A DNA stretch of 44,207 nt, taken from NCBI GenBank assembly GCA_017536685.1, contig JAFXGW010000032.1:1-44207 (forward strand). Reading direction: 5' to 3'. Below the pieces are notes generated by a model, which saw only the letters and a program-made list of their open reading frames with translations, ran no database searches and had not been told where the DNA came from. A program made the position numbers and the translations under genes. This document shows, piece after piece, positions 26,583 through 35,382 of the stretch. Every line of letters starts with the position of its first letter. Position 1 is the first letter of the stretch. The stretch comes from Clostridia bacterium. Its GTDB lineage: Bacteria > Bacillota > Clostridia > TANB77 > CAG-508.

Positions 26583-26612
26583 CAAGTCTCGGAACTTCGG
26601 TTCCGGGACTTG
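26583..26612 (+). terminator. strong terminator with TTCG tetraloop
   Basis: A 13-bp stem (one G-U) CAAGTCTCGGAAC / GTTCCGGGACTTG closed by TTCG, followed by TTTTCTTT. It is more G+C-rich than any other terminator in the window and belongs to the foreign cassette. Confidence 0.9.
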
Positions 26613-26849
26613 TTTTCTTTATATTATAAATTAGTTAATTGAGTTTTGTCGCTGACTATAACTTAAATTTAAAACTTATATTATTGACTATTTTATAAAC
26701 TTGTAATAGAATATCTTCGAAAATTAATAATATAAATAAAGTATAATTTATTAAATAAACAATATTTTATAGCAAAATAGTATTAATAAATTATAGTATA
26801 AATTATAAAGGCAAAATAAATGTTTAAATTTATTTAAAAGGTGAAAAAT

Positions 26850-28118
26850 ATGATTATTGATGGTAAAGAACAATTTGTAATGACGGTAATTATGGCTGCT
26901 GGAAAAGGTACTAGAATGAAATCTAGAAAATCAAAACTAGTACATAAAATATTTGATAAAGAACTGGTAAAAAGAGTTACAGAACTTGCTACAAATATTG
27001 GTTCAGATGAAGTGATTGCTGTTGTTGGACATTTAAGAGAACAAGTAGAAGATGTATTAAAAGATACTGTAAAATATGCATATCAAGATGAACTTTTAGG
27101 AACTGGTCATGCAGTTATGCAAGCAGCTAAATATTTAGAAGGAAAAAAAGGAAAAGTTGTTATTCTTTATGGAGATGTTCCTATTATAAGAGAAACAACA
27201 TTAAAAACTTTAGTTGAAAAAAGTATAAAAAATAAAGAATATGCTACTCTTTTAACAGCTATATATGAAAATCCAACTGGATACGGAAGAATTATTCGTG
27301 ATGAAGGTGGAAATATAAAAGCTATCGTAGAAGAAAAAGATGCTAATATGTTTGAAAAAGAAATAAAAGAAATTAATTCTGGTATTTATTGCTTTGATAT
27401 TGAAGAATTATTAGCAGCTTTAGAACACATTCAACCAAACAATGCTCAAGGAGAATATTATTTAACTGATGTTATTAAAATTATGAATGACAAAGGTTTA
27501 AAAACTGGAGCTGTTATTGTTGAAGATAACACAGAAATTCTTGGTGTTAATGATAGAGCACAACTTGAACTTTTAACAAGAGTTTTAAGAATGAGAAATA
27601 ATGCATATCATATGAAAAATGGTGTTACTATTGAAGATGAAAATTCAACATATATTCATGATGATGTAATAATTGGAATGGATACTGTTATTCGTCCAAA
27701 TACAATTATTAAAAGCGGCGTTATAATTGGAGAAAATTGTGAAATTGGACCAAATGCGTATATTAGAGAAAATTGTATAATAGGAAATGAAGTAAAAATT
27801 GGTAATTGCGTAGAAATTAAAAATGTAAAAATCGGAGATAGAACTAAAGTTCCTCATTTTATTTATTTAGGTGATGCTGAAGTTGGAGAAGATGGAAATA
27901 TTGGTTGTGGAACTATAACATGCAATTACGATGGAGTAAACAAAAATAAAACTGTTATAGGAGATAGGGCGTTTATAGGTTCTAATGTCAATTTCGTTGC
28001 ACCAGTAACTATTGGTGATGATGTCTTAATTGCCGCTGGTTCAACAATAACAGAAGATGTTCCATCAAATAATATGGGAATTGCTAGAGAAAAACAAACA
28101 AATAAAGAAAGAAAATAA
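26850..28118 (+). CDS. glmU: bifunctional GlmU, UDP-N-acetylglucosamine pyrophosphorylase/acetyltransferase
   Basis: 422 aa from the ATG at 26850 (AAAGGTG Shine-Dalgarno; a GTG at 26841 is also in frame). The N-terminal uridylyltransferase has MAAGKGTRMKS (nucleotide-binding) and YGDVPIIRE. The C-terminal left-handed beta-helix shows the hexapeptide repeat (IGENCEIGPNAYIRENCIIG) and ends with the acetyltransferase site around HFIYLGDAEVGEDGNIGCGT and NYDGVNK. It makes UDP-GlcNAc, the precursor for peptidoglycan and for the sugar-modifying genes downstream. It is about 30 residues shorter at the C-terminus than E. coli GlmU but keeps the catalytic elements. Confidence 0.95.
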   Translation: MIIDGKEQFVMTVIMAAGKGTRMKSRKSKLVHKIFDKELVKRVTELATNIGSDEVIAVVGHLREQVEDVLKDTVKYAYQDELLGTGHAVMQAAKYLEGKKGKVVILYGDVPIIRETTLKTLVEKSIKNKEYATLLTAIYENPTGYGRIIRDEGGNIKAIVEEKDANMFEKEIKEINSGIYCFDIEELLAALEHIQPNNAQGEYYLTDVIKIMNDKGLKTGAVIVEDNTEILGVNDRAQLELLTRVLRMRNNAYHMKNGVTIEDENSTYIHDDVIIGMDTVIRPNTIIKSGVIIGENCEIGPNAYIRENCIIGNEVKIGNCVEIKNVKIGDRTKVPHFIYLGDAEVGEDGNIGCGTITCNYDGVNKNKTVIGDRAFIGSNVNFVAPVTIGDDVLIAAGSTITEDVPSNNMGIAREKQTNKERK

Positions 28119-28140
28119 GTAAAAGGAGTTACAAAAATTA

Positions 28141-29205
28141 ATGAAATTAGAAGTGGTATGGCTTGTTATAAAATTTATAGCACTAATTTTAACAAGTTTT
28201 GAACTTTTTTCTATTATCACAAATAAAAATAAAAAAATGTCAATAGCTGGAACTTTCGTTCTGGCTTTTTCTGGTTGTGTGATGTGGAATTTAGATAAAA
28301 TAGATTCTTTAGTATTAGGAAGTTTAATAACAATTTTAACTAATAGAATTATAAAAGAAAAAAGTTATAAAAAAATAATTCCAATGATGCTTATTGTAAT
28401 CGTTAGTAGTATTGGATATATGTATACTTTTAGACCATTTGCAATTAGTTTTGGATATGTTTTTTTTGCTTTAATGTTATGGATTATTCTTCAAAATAGA
28501 AATTGTTTGAAAGATGATAAAAAGAAAATAATTATTCTAAGCGTTACTGCTATATTTAGTGTTTTTGGCGCTGTTTGTGCAGAACTATTTTTTGGAAATT
28601 GTTATACAGATTATATAGAAAACAATTTAAGTTTTGGTTTTTCTGGATTATTTACATATTTATATGCCCCGCTATTACCATTTAACAATGTAAAAGAACC
28701 TAGTATATGGGCTGGAATCATTTCGATTGTTCCAATACCTATGTGTATTGCACTATATTATATGTATAAAGAAGAAAAACATTCTGAGTTTTTACTTCCA
28801 ATGACAGTTGTTACCGTATTAGAAACAGTTTATTGTATATCTGGATTTCCAGAAATAGTGAGTAAATTTACAATGTTGTCTAGTGTTGCAGCTGTGCGAG
28901 TTGTTCCAGCTGTTCAATTTGCCAATATATTTTTGATGTTTTACTTTCTAGAAAACATCAAAGAATCATTATTTAGTATGAAATATGCAATAAGAATTAC
29001 GGTAATATCAATATGTATGTTGGTTTTTATAAAATATCCAACAATATTTTCATCAAAAGGATTTTTATATATATTTGTAACAGAACTAAGTTTGCTAACT
29101 TTTATGTTTTTAAATTATTCAGATAAAAAATATAGAAAAGTATTTTTGGTATTTTTGAGTTGTATTTCAATAATTGGTGGGGTACCAGTACTATTTTTGA
29201 GGTAG
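28141..29205 (+). CDS. unrecognised polytopic membrane protein
   Basis: 354 aa with about ten hydrophobic segments across its length. It starts at the ATG at 28141; the nearest Shine-Dalgarno AAAGGAG lies 13 nt upstream, which is rather far. It lies 22 nt after glmU on the same strand, so it is probably cotranscribed. No transporter or glycosyltransferase motif is visible. The position between glmU and the rhamnose genes suggests an envelope role, but this is context only. Confidence 0.6.
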   Translation: MKLEVVWLVIKFIALILTSFELFSIITNKNKKMSIAGTFVLAFSGCVMWNLDKIDSLVLGSLITILTNRIIKEKSYKKIIPMMLIVIVSSIGYMYTFRPFAISFGYVFFALMLWIILQNRNCLKDDKKKIIILSVTAIFSVFGAVCAELFFGNCYTDYIENNLSFGFSGLFTYLYAPLLPFNNVKEPSIWAGIISIVPIPMCIALYYMYKEEKHSEFLLPMTVVTVLETVYCISGFPEIVSKFTMLSSVAAVRVVPAVQFANIFLMFYFLENIKESLFSMKYAIRITVISICMLVFIKYPTIFSSKGFLYIFVTELSLLTFMFLNYSDKKYRKVFLVFLSCISIIGGVPVLFLR

Positions 29206-29252
29206 AAATAATATAAGTGAGTCATAAATTATAAAAATAGACTTGTAAAGGC

Positions 29253-29300
29253 TTTGTGACTAATGTTTGAAGTTTTGTGAAAAGTTTGTGTATTTTGTGA
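29253..29300. repeat. TTTGTGA repeats upstream of the rfb promoter
   Basis: TTTGTGA occurs at 29253, 29274 and 29294. Degenerate copies are TTTGAAG (29265) and TTTGTGT (29285), giving about one copy per helical turn. The array ends 17 bp before the -35 box of rfbD. It looks like an operator for a regulator binding one DNA face, or it may be low-complexity AT-rich drift. Confidence 0.4.
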
Positions 29301-29317
29301 AATGACTGTAAAAAGCT

Positions 29318-29345
29318 TTGACATTGGGAAAAGCTGTGATATAAT
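29318..29345 (+). promoter_or_regulatory. sigma-A promoter of the rfb operon
   Basis: TTGACA (29318-29323), 16-bp spacer, TATAAT (29340-29345), 36 nt upstream of rfbD. Confidence 0.8.
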
Positions 29346-29381
29346 GCGGATATCAAATTTATTAATAGAGGAAGGAAAAAA

Positions 29382-30242
29382 ATGAAAAAAGTTTTATTAA
29401 TCGGAGCAGATGGAATGCTTGGAGGAGAATTAAGAGAAAGATTAGAAAAAATATATGATGTAACAGGGACAACATTACAAACATTAGATATTACAGATAG
29501 AGATGCAGTTTTTGCTAAAGCCGCTGAAGTAAAACCTTATTTTATAATAAACTGTGCTGCCTATACAAATGTTGATGGTTGCGAGGTTAACACCGAATTG
29601 GCGATGGCTGTAAATGGAACAGCAGTAGCTAATATTGCAGAGGCAGCAAAAGCTCAAAATGCAACGTTTATTCATATTAGTACAGATTATGTATTTCCAG
29701 GAAATTTACCAGTAGATCAAATTTATACAGAAGAAATGGAACCAGCTCCAGTAAGCGCTTATGGAAGAACCAAATTAGTTGGTGAACAAAATGCAGCAAA
29801 AGCTGAAAAATATTATATTTTAAGAACAGCTTGGCTTTATGGATTAGGTGGAAAAAACTTTGTAAAAACAATGCTTAATTTATCAAAAACAAGAGATGAA
29901 TTAACGGTTGTTGATGATCAACATGGAAGTCCAACATCTACAACTACTCTTTGCAAAATAATAGAAGGAATTATGGAAAAAGAACCTGAATATGGAGTGT
30001 ATCATTCAACAAATGAGGGATTTACGACATGGTGCAAATTTACAAGAAAAATATTTGAACTTGCAAATATATCTACAAATGTTAAAGCTATTACTTCAAA
30101 AGAATATAAAGAGATGTATCCACAATCAAGTGATAGACCTTCAAATAGCCAATTATCAAAAGAAAAATTAAAAAACGTAGGAATAATACCTGAAGCATGG
30201 GAAGTGGCTTTAGAGGAATATTTAAAGGAGGAATTAAAATAA
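29382..30242 (+). CDS. rfbD: dTDP-4-dehydrorhamnose reductase
   Basis: 286 aa, extended short-chain dehydrogenase. It reduces dTDP-4-dehydro-L-rhamnose to dTDP-L-rhamnose with NAD(P)H, the last step of the pathway. [13 protein letters not shown] is the nucleotide-binding glycine motif, STDYVFPG carries the catalytic Thr/Ser, and YGRTKLVGE the catalytic Tyr-x3-Lys. AGAGGAAGG Shine-Dalgarno. Its TAA overlaps the ATG of rfbA by one base. Confidence 0.95.
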   Translation: MKKVLLIGADGMLGGELRERLEKIYDVTGTTLQTLDITDRDAVFAKAAEVKPYFIINCAAYTNVDGCEVNTELAMAVNGTAVANIAEAAKAQNATFIHISTDYVFPGNLPVDQIYTEEMEPAPVSAYGRTKLVGEQNAAKAEKYYILRTAWLYGLGGKNFVKTMLNLSKTRDELTVVDDQHGSPTSTTTLCKIIEGIMEKEPEYGVYHSTNEGFTTWCKFTRKIFELANISTNVKAITSKEYKEMYPQSSDRPSNSQLSKEKLKNVGIIPEAWEVALEEYLKEELK

Positions 30243-31159
30243 TGAAAGGAATTATTTTAGCAGGAGGAAGTGCTACAAGACTTTATCCAATTACACTTGC
30301 TGTTTCAAAACAAATGTTACCAGTTTATGATAAACCAATGATTTATTATCCATTATCAACATTAATGATGGCAGGAATTAGAGAGGTATTAATAATATCT
30401 ACACCAGTTCATTTACCAGCATTTGAAAGTTTACTTGGTGATGGTTCGAGATTTGGTATGAAATTTGAATATAAAGTCCAAGAAAAACCAGTTGGACTAG
30501 CTGATGCTTTTATATTAGGAGCGGATTTTATTGGAGATGATAATGTTGCTTTAATATTAGGAGATAACATGATTTATGGTTCACGTGTTCAACGCGTATT
30601 AAAAGCAGCTAGCAACCTAAAAGAAGGTGGAATTATATTTGGTTACCAAGTTGCAGATCCAACTTCTTATGGTGTAGTTGAAATAGATTCTACAGGTAAA
30701 GCTCTTTCAATAGAAGAAAAACCTGAAAATCCAAAATCTCATTTTGCAGTTCCAGGAATTTATTTCTATGATAATGAAGTTGTAAAAATTGCAAAAAATA
30801 TAAAACCATCTCCAAGAGGAGAATTAGAAATAACTGATGTTAACAAAACATATATGGAAAAAGGAAAGTTACAAGTTATACCTTTAGGAAAAGGTTATGC
30901 TTGGTTCGATACAGGTTCTGCTGATAGACTTGCAGATGCTTCTGACTATGTTAAAGCTATAGAATTAAGACAAGGTGTTCAAATAGCTTGTTTAGAAGAA
31001 ATAGCTTATAAAAATGAATGGATTGATAAAGAAAAACTTTTAACAGAAGCAGAAAAATACAAAAAAACAGAATATGGAAAATATTTAAAAAGAGTTGCGG
31101 AACAAGATCCAAAACAATATGAAGAAATTTTTGAAAGCAATTTATTTGAAGCAAATTAA
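30242..31159 (+). CDS. rfbA: glucose-1-phosphate thymidylyltransferase
   Basis: 305 aa from the ATG at 30242 (AAAGGAGG Shine-Dalgarno; the TAATG junction couples it to rfbD). It makes dTDP-glucose from dTTP and glucose 1-phosphate. [16 protein letters not shown] is the nucleotidyltransferase signature and [16 protein letters not shown] ALILGDN the metal-binding region. EEKPENPKS and GYAWFDTGS are further RmlA signatures. First step of dTDP-rhamnose synthesis. Confidence 0.96.
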   Translation: MKGIILAGGSATRLYPITLAVSKQMLPVYDKPMIYYPLSTLMMAGIREVLIISTPVHLPAFESLLGDGSRFGMKFEYKVQEKPVGLADAFILGADFIGDDNVALILGDNMIYGSRVQRVLKAASNLKEGGIIFGYQVADPTSYGVVEIDSTGKALSIEEKPENPKSHFAVPGIYFYDNEVVKIAKNIKPSPRGELEITDVNKTYMEKGKLQVIPLGKGYAWFDTGSADRLADASDYVKAIELRQGVQIACLEEIAYKNEWIDKEKLLTEAEKYKKTEYGKYLKRVAEQDPKQYEEIFESNLFEAN

Positions 31160-31180
31160 TTGAAGAAATTAATAAAGAGA

Positions 31181-31225
31181 AGTGATTAGGCTGTAAATGA
31201 AAATAGATTTTACAGCTTAATTACT
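31181..31225 (+). other. 17-bp hairpin between rfbA and rfbC
   Basis: 31181-31197 pairs with 31209-31225 along 17 bp with two G-U pairs and an 11-nt loop. No T run follows, so it looks more like an RNA processing or stability element than a terminator. Confidence 0.5.
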
Positions 31226-31346
31226 GCCTAAAATAATATTTCAAAATATATTTATTATATTAAGCTACTTGAAAAGTATTAATTTTTTTGATATAAAAAA
31301 GAGGAAAATAATTAAGTAAAAAATCAATTTTGAAAGGAAGAAAAAA

Positions 31347-31931
31347 ATGGGTAAATTTACAAGAATTGATACTTCAATTAAAGGTGTATATGTTATTGAA
31401 CCAACTGTTTTTGGAGATAACAGAGGATATTTCATGGAAACATATAGCAAAAAAGACTTTGAAGAAATAGGAATAACAAATGAATTTGTTCAAGACAATC
31501 AATCAAAATCAAAAAAAGGTGTTTTAAGGGGATTACATTTCCAAAAAGAAAACACACAAGCAAAATTAGTTAGATGCTTAAAAGGTGAAGTTTTTGATGT
31601 TGCAGTTGATTTAAGACCTGGAAGTGAAACTTATGGTAAGTGGGAAGGAGTTATTCTTTCAGAAGAAAACAAAAAAATGTTTATGATTCCTAGAGGATTT
31701 GCTCATGGATTCTTAGTATTATCTGAAGAAGCTGAATTCGCCTATAAATGTGATGATGTATATAATCATGCAGGAGAAGGTGGATTAAAATGGAATGATC
31801 CAGATGTTGGAATTGTTTGGCCAGAAGTTCCAGGAATGAAACCAGAAGAATATTTAACATCTGAAAAAGATGGAAAATGGCCATCTTTAGCAGAACTTAA
31901 AAATACTGATTTATTTCAAAATTTAAAATAA
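31347..31931 (+). CDS. rfbC: dTDP-4-dehydrorhamnose 3,5-epimerase
   Basis: 194 aa cupin-type enzyme that epimerises C3 and C5 of dTDP-4-dehydro-6-deoxyglucose. VLRGLHFQ contains the catalytic His, VFDVAVDLRPGSETYGKW and PRGFAHGFLVLSEEAEF are the family signature blocks. AAAGGAAG Shine-Dalgarno. It is separated from rfbA by 187 nt containing a hairpin. Confidence 0.96.
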   Translation: MGKFTRIDTSIKGVYVIEPTVFGDNRGYFMETYSKKDFEEIGITNEFVQDNQSKSKKGVLRGLHFQKENTQAKLVRCLKGEVFDVAVDLRPGSETYGKWEGVILSEENKKMFMIPRGFAHGFLVLSEEAEFAYKCDDVYNHAGEGGLKWNDPDVGIVWPEVPGMKPEEYLTSEKDGKWPSLAELKNTDLFQNLK

Positions 31932-32082
31932 ATATTATGAATAAAATTCGAAAAACAAACGAGTATAACTAGGCATCTGAAACGAAAAAAGTAAAGGAGC
32001 ATATATATTATATGTGACTGCTTTTTGAGTGAAGATAACTACGTTAGACGAAGTATAGTTTTGAATAATATGGAGGAAAAAA

Positions 32083-33054
32083 ATGAAAAACATACTAGTA
32101 ACAGGTGCAGCAGGATTCATAGGAGCAAATTTTGCTGAATTAATGGTAAAAAAATACGAAGGAAAATACAATATAATTGTATTTGATAAATTAACTTATG
32201 CGGGAAATCTACATAACTTAGATAATATAAAAGATAAAATAACATTTGTTCAAGGTGACATTTGTGATTTTGATTTTGTAAAAGAAACATACAAAAAATA
32301 TGATATAGATGCAGTTGTTCACTTTGCAGCTGAATCACATGTTGATAATAGTATAAAAAATCCATTTGTGTTTACACAAACAAATGTAATTGGAACACAT
32401 ACTTTATTGGAAGCAGCTAAACAATTCTGGGGAGAAGGAAGTGAAAATAAATTTGTTCACGTTTCAACAGATGAAGTTTATGGAACTCTTGGAGAAACAG
32501 GATATTTTACAGAGAAATCTCCAATTCAACCAAACAGTCCATATTCATCATCAAAAGCATCATCAGATTTAATAGCTTTAGCGTATTGTGAAACATATAA
32601 AATGAATGTAACGGTTACAAACTGTTCAAATAACTATGGACCATACCAACACCATGAAAAATTAATACCACATATGATTTCAAAAGCATTAAAAGATGAA
32701 CAATTACCAGTTTATGGACAAGGTTTAAATATTAGAGATTGGTTATTTGTTGAAGATCACTGCGAAGCTATTGATATTGTATTACACCAAGGAAGAAAAG
32801 GTGAAAGATACAATATTGGTGGACACAACGAAAAAAGAAATATTGAAATTGTTAAATTAATATTAGAAAGATTAGGAAAACCAGAAAGCCTAATTTCTTA
32901 TGTTGAAGATAGAAAAGGTCATGATTACAGATATGCAATCGATCCTACAAAATTAAAAGAAGAATTTGGTTGGGAACCAAAAACAATGTTCAAAGATGGT
33001 ATTGTAAAAACTATAGATTGGTATTTAGCTCATCCAGAATATTTAATGAAATAA
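32083..33054 (+). CDS. rfbB: dTDP-glucose 4,6-dehydratase
   Basis: 323 aa, extended SDR. It converts dTDP-glucose to dTDP-4-dehydro-6-deoxyglucose. VTGAAGFIGANF binds NAD; HFAAESHVDNSI and STDEVYGTLGE (Thr, Asp and Glu catalytic residues) are RmlB hallmarks. The active-site Tyr and Lys lie in the segment PYSSSKASSD. TGGAGG Shine-Dalgarno. The four rfb genes complete the dTDP-L-rhamnose pathway. The 151-nt gap before it carries an imperfect hairpin ending in CTTTTT (about 31988-32025). Confidence 0.96.
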   Translation: MKNILVTGAAGFIGANFAELMVKKYEGKYNIIVFDKLTYAGNLHNLDNIKDKITFVQGDICDFDFVKETYKKYDIDAVVHFAAESHVDNSIKNPFVFTQTNVIGTHTLLEAAKQFWGEGSENKFVHVSTDEVYGTLGETGYFTEKSPIQPNSPYSSSKASSDLIALAYCETYKMNVTVTNCSNNYGPYQHHEKLIPHMISKALKDEQLPVYGQGLNIRDWLFVEDHCEAIDIVLHQGRKGERYNIGGHNEKRNIEIVKLILERLGKPESLISYVEDRKGHDYRYAIDPTKLKEEFGWEPKTMFKDGIVKTIDWYLAHPEYLMK

Positions 33055-33060
33055 TGTAAC

Positions 33061-33091
33061 AAAACTTCTAGTGAATAGCTAGAAGTTTTTT
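33061..33091 (+). terminator. rho-independent terminator of the rfb operon
   Basis: AAAACTTCTAG (33061-33071) pairs with CTAGAAGTTTT (33079-33089), followed by T. Confidence 0.85.
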
Positions 33092-33119
33092 ATTGTACAA
33101 TTATATAATTTTGCTGTTT

Positions 33120-33303
33120 AAGAAACTATTTGTCTGTATATCATTACGATTTCTTGTTCAAGCTAATTCTAAACAAAAATCTAAATAAATATTGTCAGCG
33201 CCCTCATTAAAAATGAGATTCCCTAACAATATTTATAAAGATTTTCTAGTTTAGAATTACTTTCAATACGAAATCTTCACTCTATACAGACAAATAGTTT
33301 CTT
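33120..33303. repeat. 184-nt long hairpin, MITE-like element or structured RNA
   Basis: The ends are a perfect 21-bp inverted repeat (33120-33140 with 33283-33303). A second pair, 33160-33195 with 33225-33262, continues the helix with few mismatches and small bulges. The apex (33196-33224) holds its own small stem CTCATT / AATGAG and the only G+C-rich bases (CAGCGCCC). No ORF or T run follows. The whole segment between the rfb terminator and the next promoter folds on itself. Confidence 0.75.
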
Positions 33304-33443
33304 ATTAATAAAATTTATGAAATAAAAGAATAATAATTGTATTAATATTTTAGCTCTAAAAATTCACATAAATGGGCTGTTTTTTGTTGAAAAAAAATAC
33401 AGATAATGATAGAATTACTAAGTAAAAATATAAATTTTTAAAT
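33304..33443. promoter_or_regulatory. promoter region of the glycan cluster
   Basis: TTGAAA (33387-33392), 17-bp spacer, TAGAAT (33410-33415) is a reasonable sigma-A promoter. Nothing else is visible in this AT-rich stretch. Confidence 0.55.
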
Positions 33444-33467
33444 ATGAAAAATAAAGGGAAAATAAAA

Positions 33468-35379
33468 GTGAAAAAATTAAATTTTTTGAAAAGATTAAGT
33501 AGATTTAGAAATATCATTTTAATAGTATTAGATATATTATGTATTGCTGTAGCTTATTTTTTTGGTGTTTTACTTGTATCAGAAGATACATTGTTTAATA
33601 TTTCATCATACTATGCAAATAGATTAGCAGGTACTATAGGAATCTCTGTAATTGTTTACCAAGCAGTGTTTCATTTAACTAAAAAATATAAACAAATAAT
33701 AAGATATGAAAATTCTAAAGATTATTTAAGTTATATTGCACTAGCAATAATATCTTCAGTAATTGTATCTATAATAAGAGAAATATTTAATCTTCACATT
33801 GCGACAGCCAAACTAAATATTTTAGCAGGAATTTTTATAGGAATAATGATGGTTTCTTATAGAATAATTGCAAGATATATGTTAATTGCAGATGTTGTGA
33901 ATAAAGGGATTATTGTAAGAAAAGAAAATCAAAAAAATGTGTTAATTATTGGGGCTGGAAATGCTTCACATGAAATAATTAACGCAATTCAAATGAATAT
34001 GCAAGACAAATATAATATTGTAGGTATTATAGATGATAATCCTAAAAGACAAGGATTTACTGTTTCAAGTGTAAAAATAATTGGAAACAGAAATAATATT
34101 CCTGAAGTTTGTGAAAAAAATAATGTGGATTTAATTTTCTTCTCTATCGCTAATATAGACAATGAAAATAAAAAACAAATTCTAAATATTTGCCAATCAA
34201 CAAAATCAAAAGTTAGAATTCTTCCTGGAATGAGAGAAATTGTTAGAGATAAACAATTATTTGAAAATCTAAGAGATGTTGAAATAGAAGATTTACTTGG
34301 AAGAGAACCAATAAAATTAGATAATGAAAATATTGAAAACTTAATAAAAAATAAAGTTATCTTGGTTACAGGTGGCGGTGGATCAATCGGTTCGGAGCTT
34401 TGTAGACAAATTGCCAAATACAAACCTGAATGTTTAGTCTTATTAGATATTTATGAGAATAGTTTATATGATATAGAACTTGAATTAAAATCAAAATATC
34501 CAAAATTAAAAATAGAAGCCATTATTGCTAGTGTGAGAGATAAAAAAAGATTGGAAAGTGTTTTTGAAAAATATCATCCATATTTAGTATTTCATGCAGC
34601 AGCACATAAACATGTTCCATTAATGGAGAATAGTTCATTAGAAGCAATAAAAAATAACATATTTGGAACTTACAATGTTGTAGAAGCTTGCGATAAATAT
34701 AAAGTAAAACGTTTTATTTTAATATCAACAGATAAAGCTGTTAATCCTACAAACATAATGGGAGCAACAAAAAGAATTTGTGAGATGATTGTACAAGCCA
34801 AAAATAAAGTAAGTGAAACTGAATTTGCAGCTGTACGTTTTGGAAATGTTTTAGGTAGTAATGGTTCTGTAGTCCCTTTATTTAAAAAACAAATTGCTGA
34901 CCGGTGGACCGGTTACTGTAACTCATAAAGAAATAACAAGATTTTTTATGACAATACCAGAAGCGGTTGAACTTGTTCTTCAGGCTATGACTTATGCAGC
35001 TGGTGGAGAAATTTTTGTTTTAGATATGGGACAACCAGTTAAAATATATGATTTGGCGGTAAGTTTAATAAAACTATCTGGATTGATTCCAAATGAAGAT
35101 ATAAAAATTGAGTTTACAGGACTAAGACCAGGTGAAAAACTTTATGAAGAACTTTTAATGGGAGAAGAAGGATTAGAAAAAACTTCTCATAATAAAATTT
35201 TTGTTGCAGAGCCTCTAGATATAACAATGGAAGATATTAAAGAAAAACTTAATAAATTTGAAGAACTATTAAGTTCTGGTGAAGAAAAAGTAAAACTTCA
35301 AGATGTGAAAAATGTTATGAAATTAGTTGTGCCAACATATAAAGAAGCGGATGAAGTAAATAAAAGAAAAGAGGAATAG
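33468..35379 (+). CDS. membrane NDP-sugar 4,6-dehydratase (CapD/PglF type), interrupted by a +1 shift at CGG
   Basis: The start is probably GTG at 33468 (AAAGGG upstream); an in-frame ATG at 33444 lacks a Shine-Dalgarno. Full length is 636 aa: about four N-terminal helices, a CoA-binding-like Rossmann domain ([14 protein letters not shown]), then an SDR domain with [16 protein letters not shown] and [17 protein letters not shown]. This matches UDP-GlcNAc 4,6-dehydratases that start bacillosamine-type sugar synthesis. The zero frame hits CGG at 34902 and ends at 34928 after eight more codons. Skipping the C gives [20 protein letters not shown], which is highly conserved, and the frame stays open for 158 residues to 35379. 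Next gene starts 4 nt later. Confidence 0.88.
34902..34904 (+). other. putative +1 frameshift site in the capD/pglF-like gene (CGG, shifted codon GGT)
   Basis: The zero frame reads GAC CGG TGG; skipping the C reads GAC GGT GGA CCG, the conserved DGGPVTVTH motif of the family. The CGG is in phase with both candidate starts. Confidence 0.6.
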
Positions 35380-35382
35380 TTT

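Noticed and set aside
26820..26837. Mini-ORF MFKFI just before glmU
   Set aside because: Its Shine-Dalgarno is weak (AAAGG) and glmU has its own; in such AT-rich DNA this is easily chance.
29253..29300. CRISPR or tandem repeat array
   Set aside because: Repeats are only 7 nt with no unique spacers of fixed length.
31932..32082. Leader peptide before rfbB
   Set aside because: The only Shine-Dalgarno-linked ATG is followed immediately by TGA.
33120..33303. Rho-independent terminator
   Set aside because: The element is far too long, lacks a T run, and a proper terminator already sits at 33061-33091.
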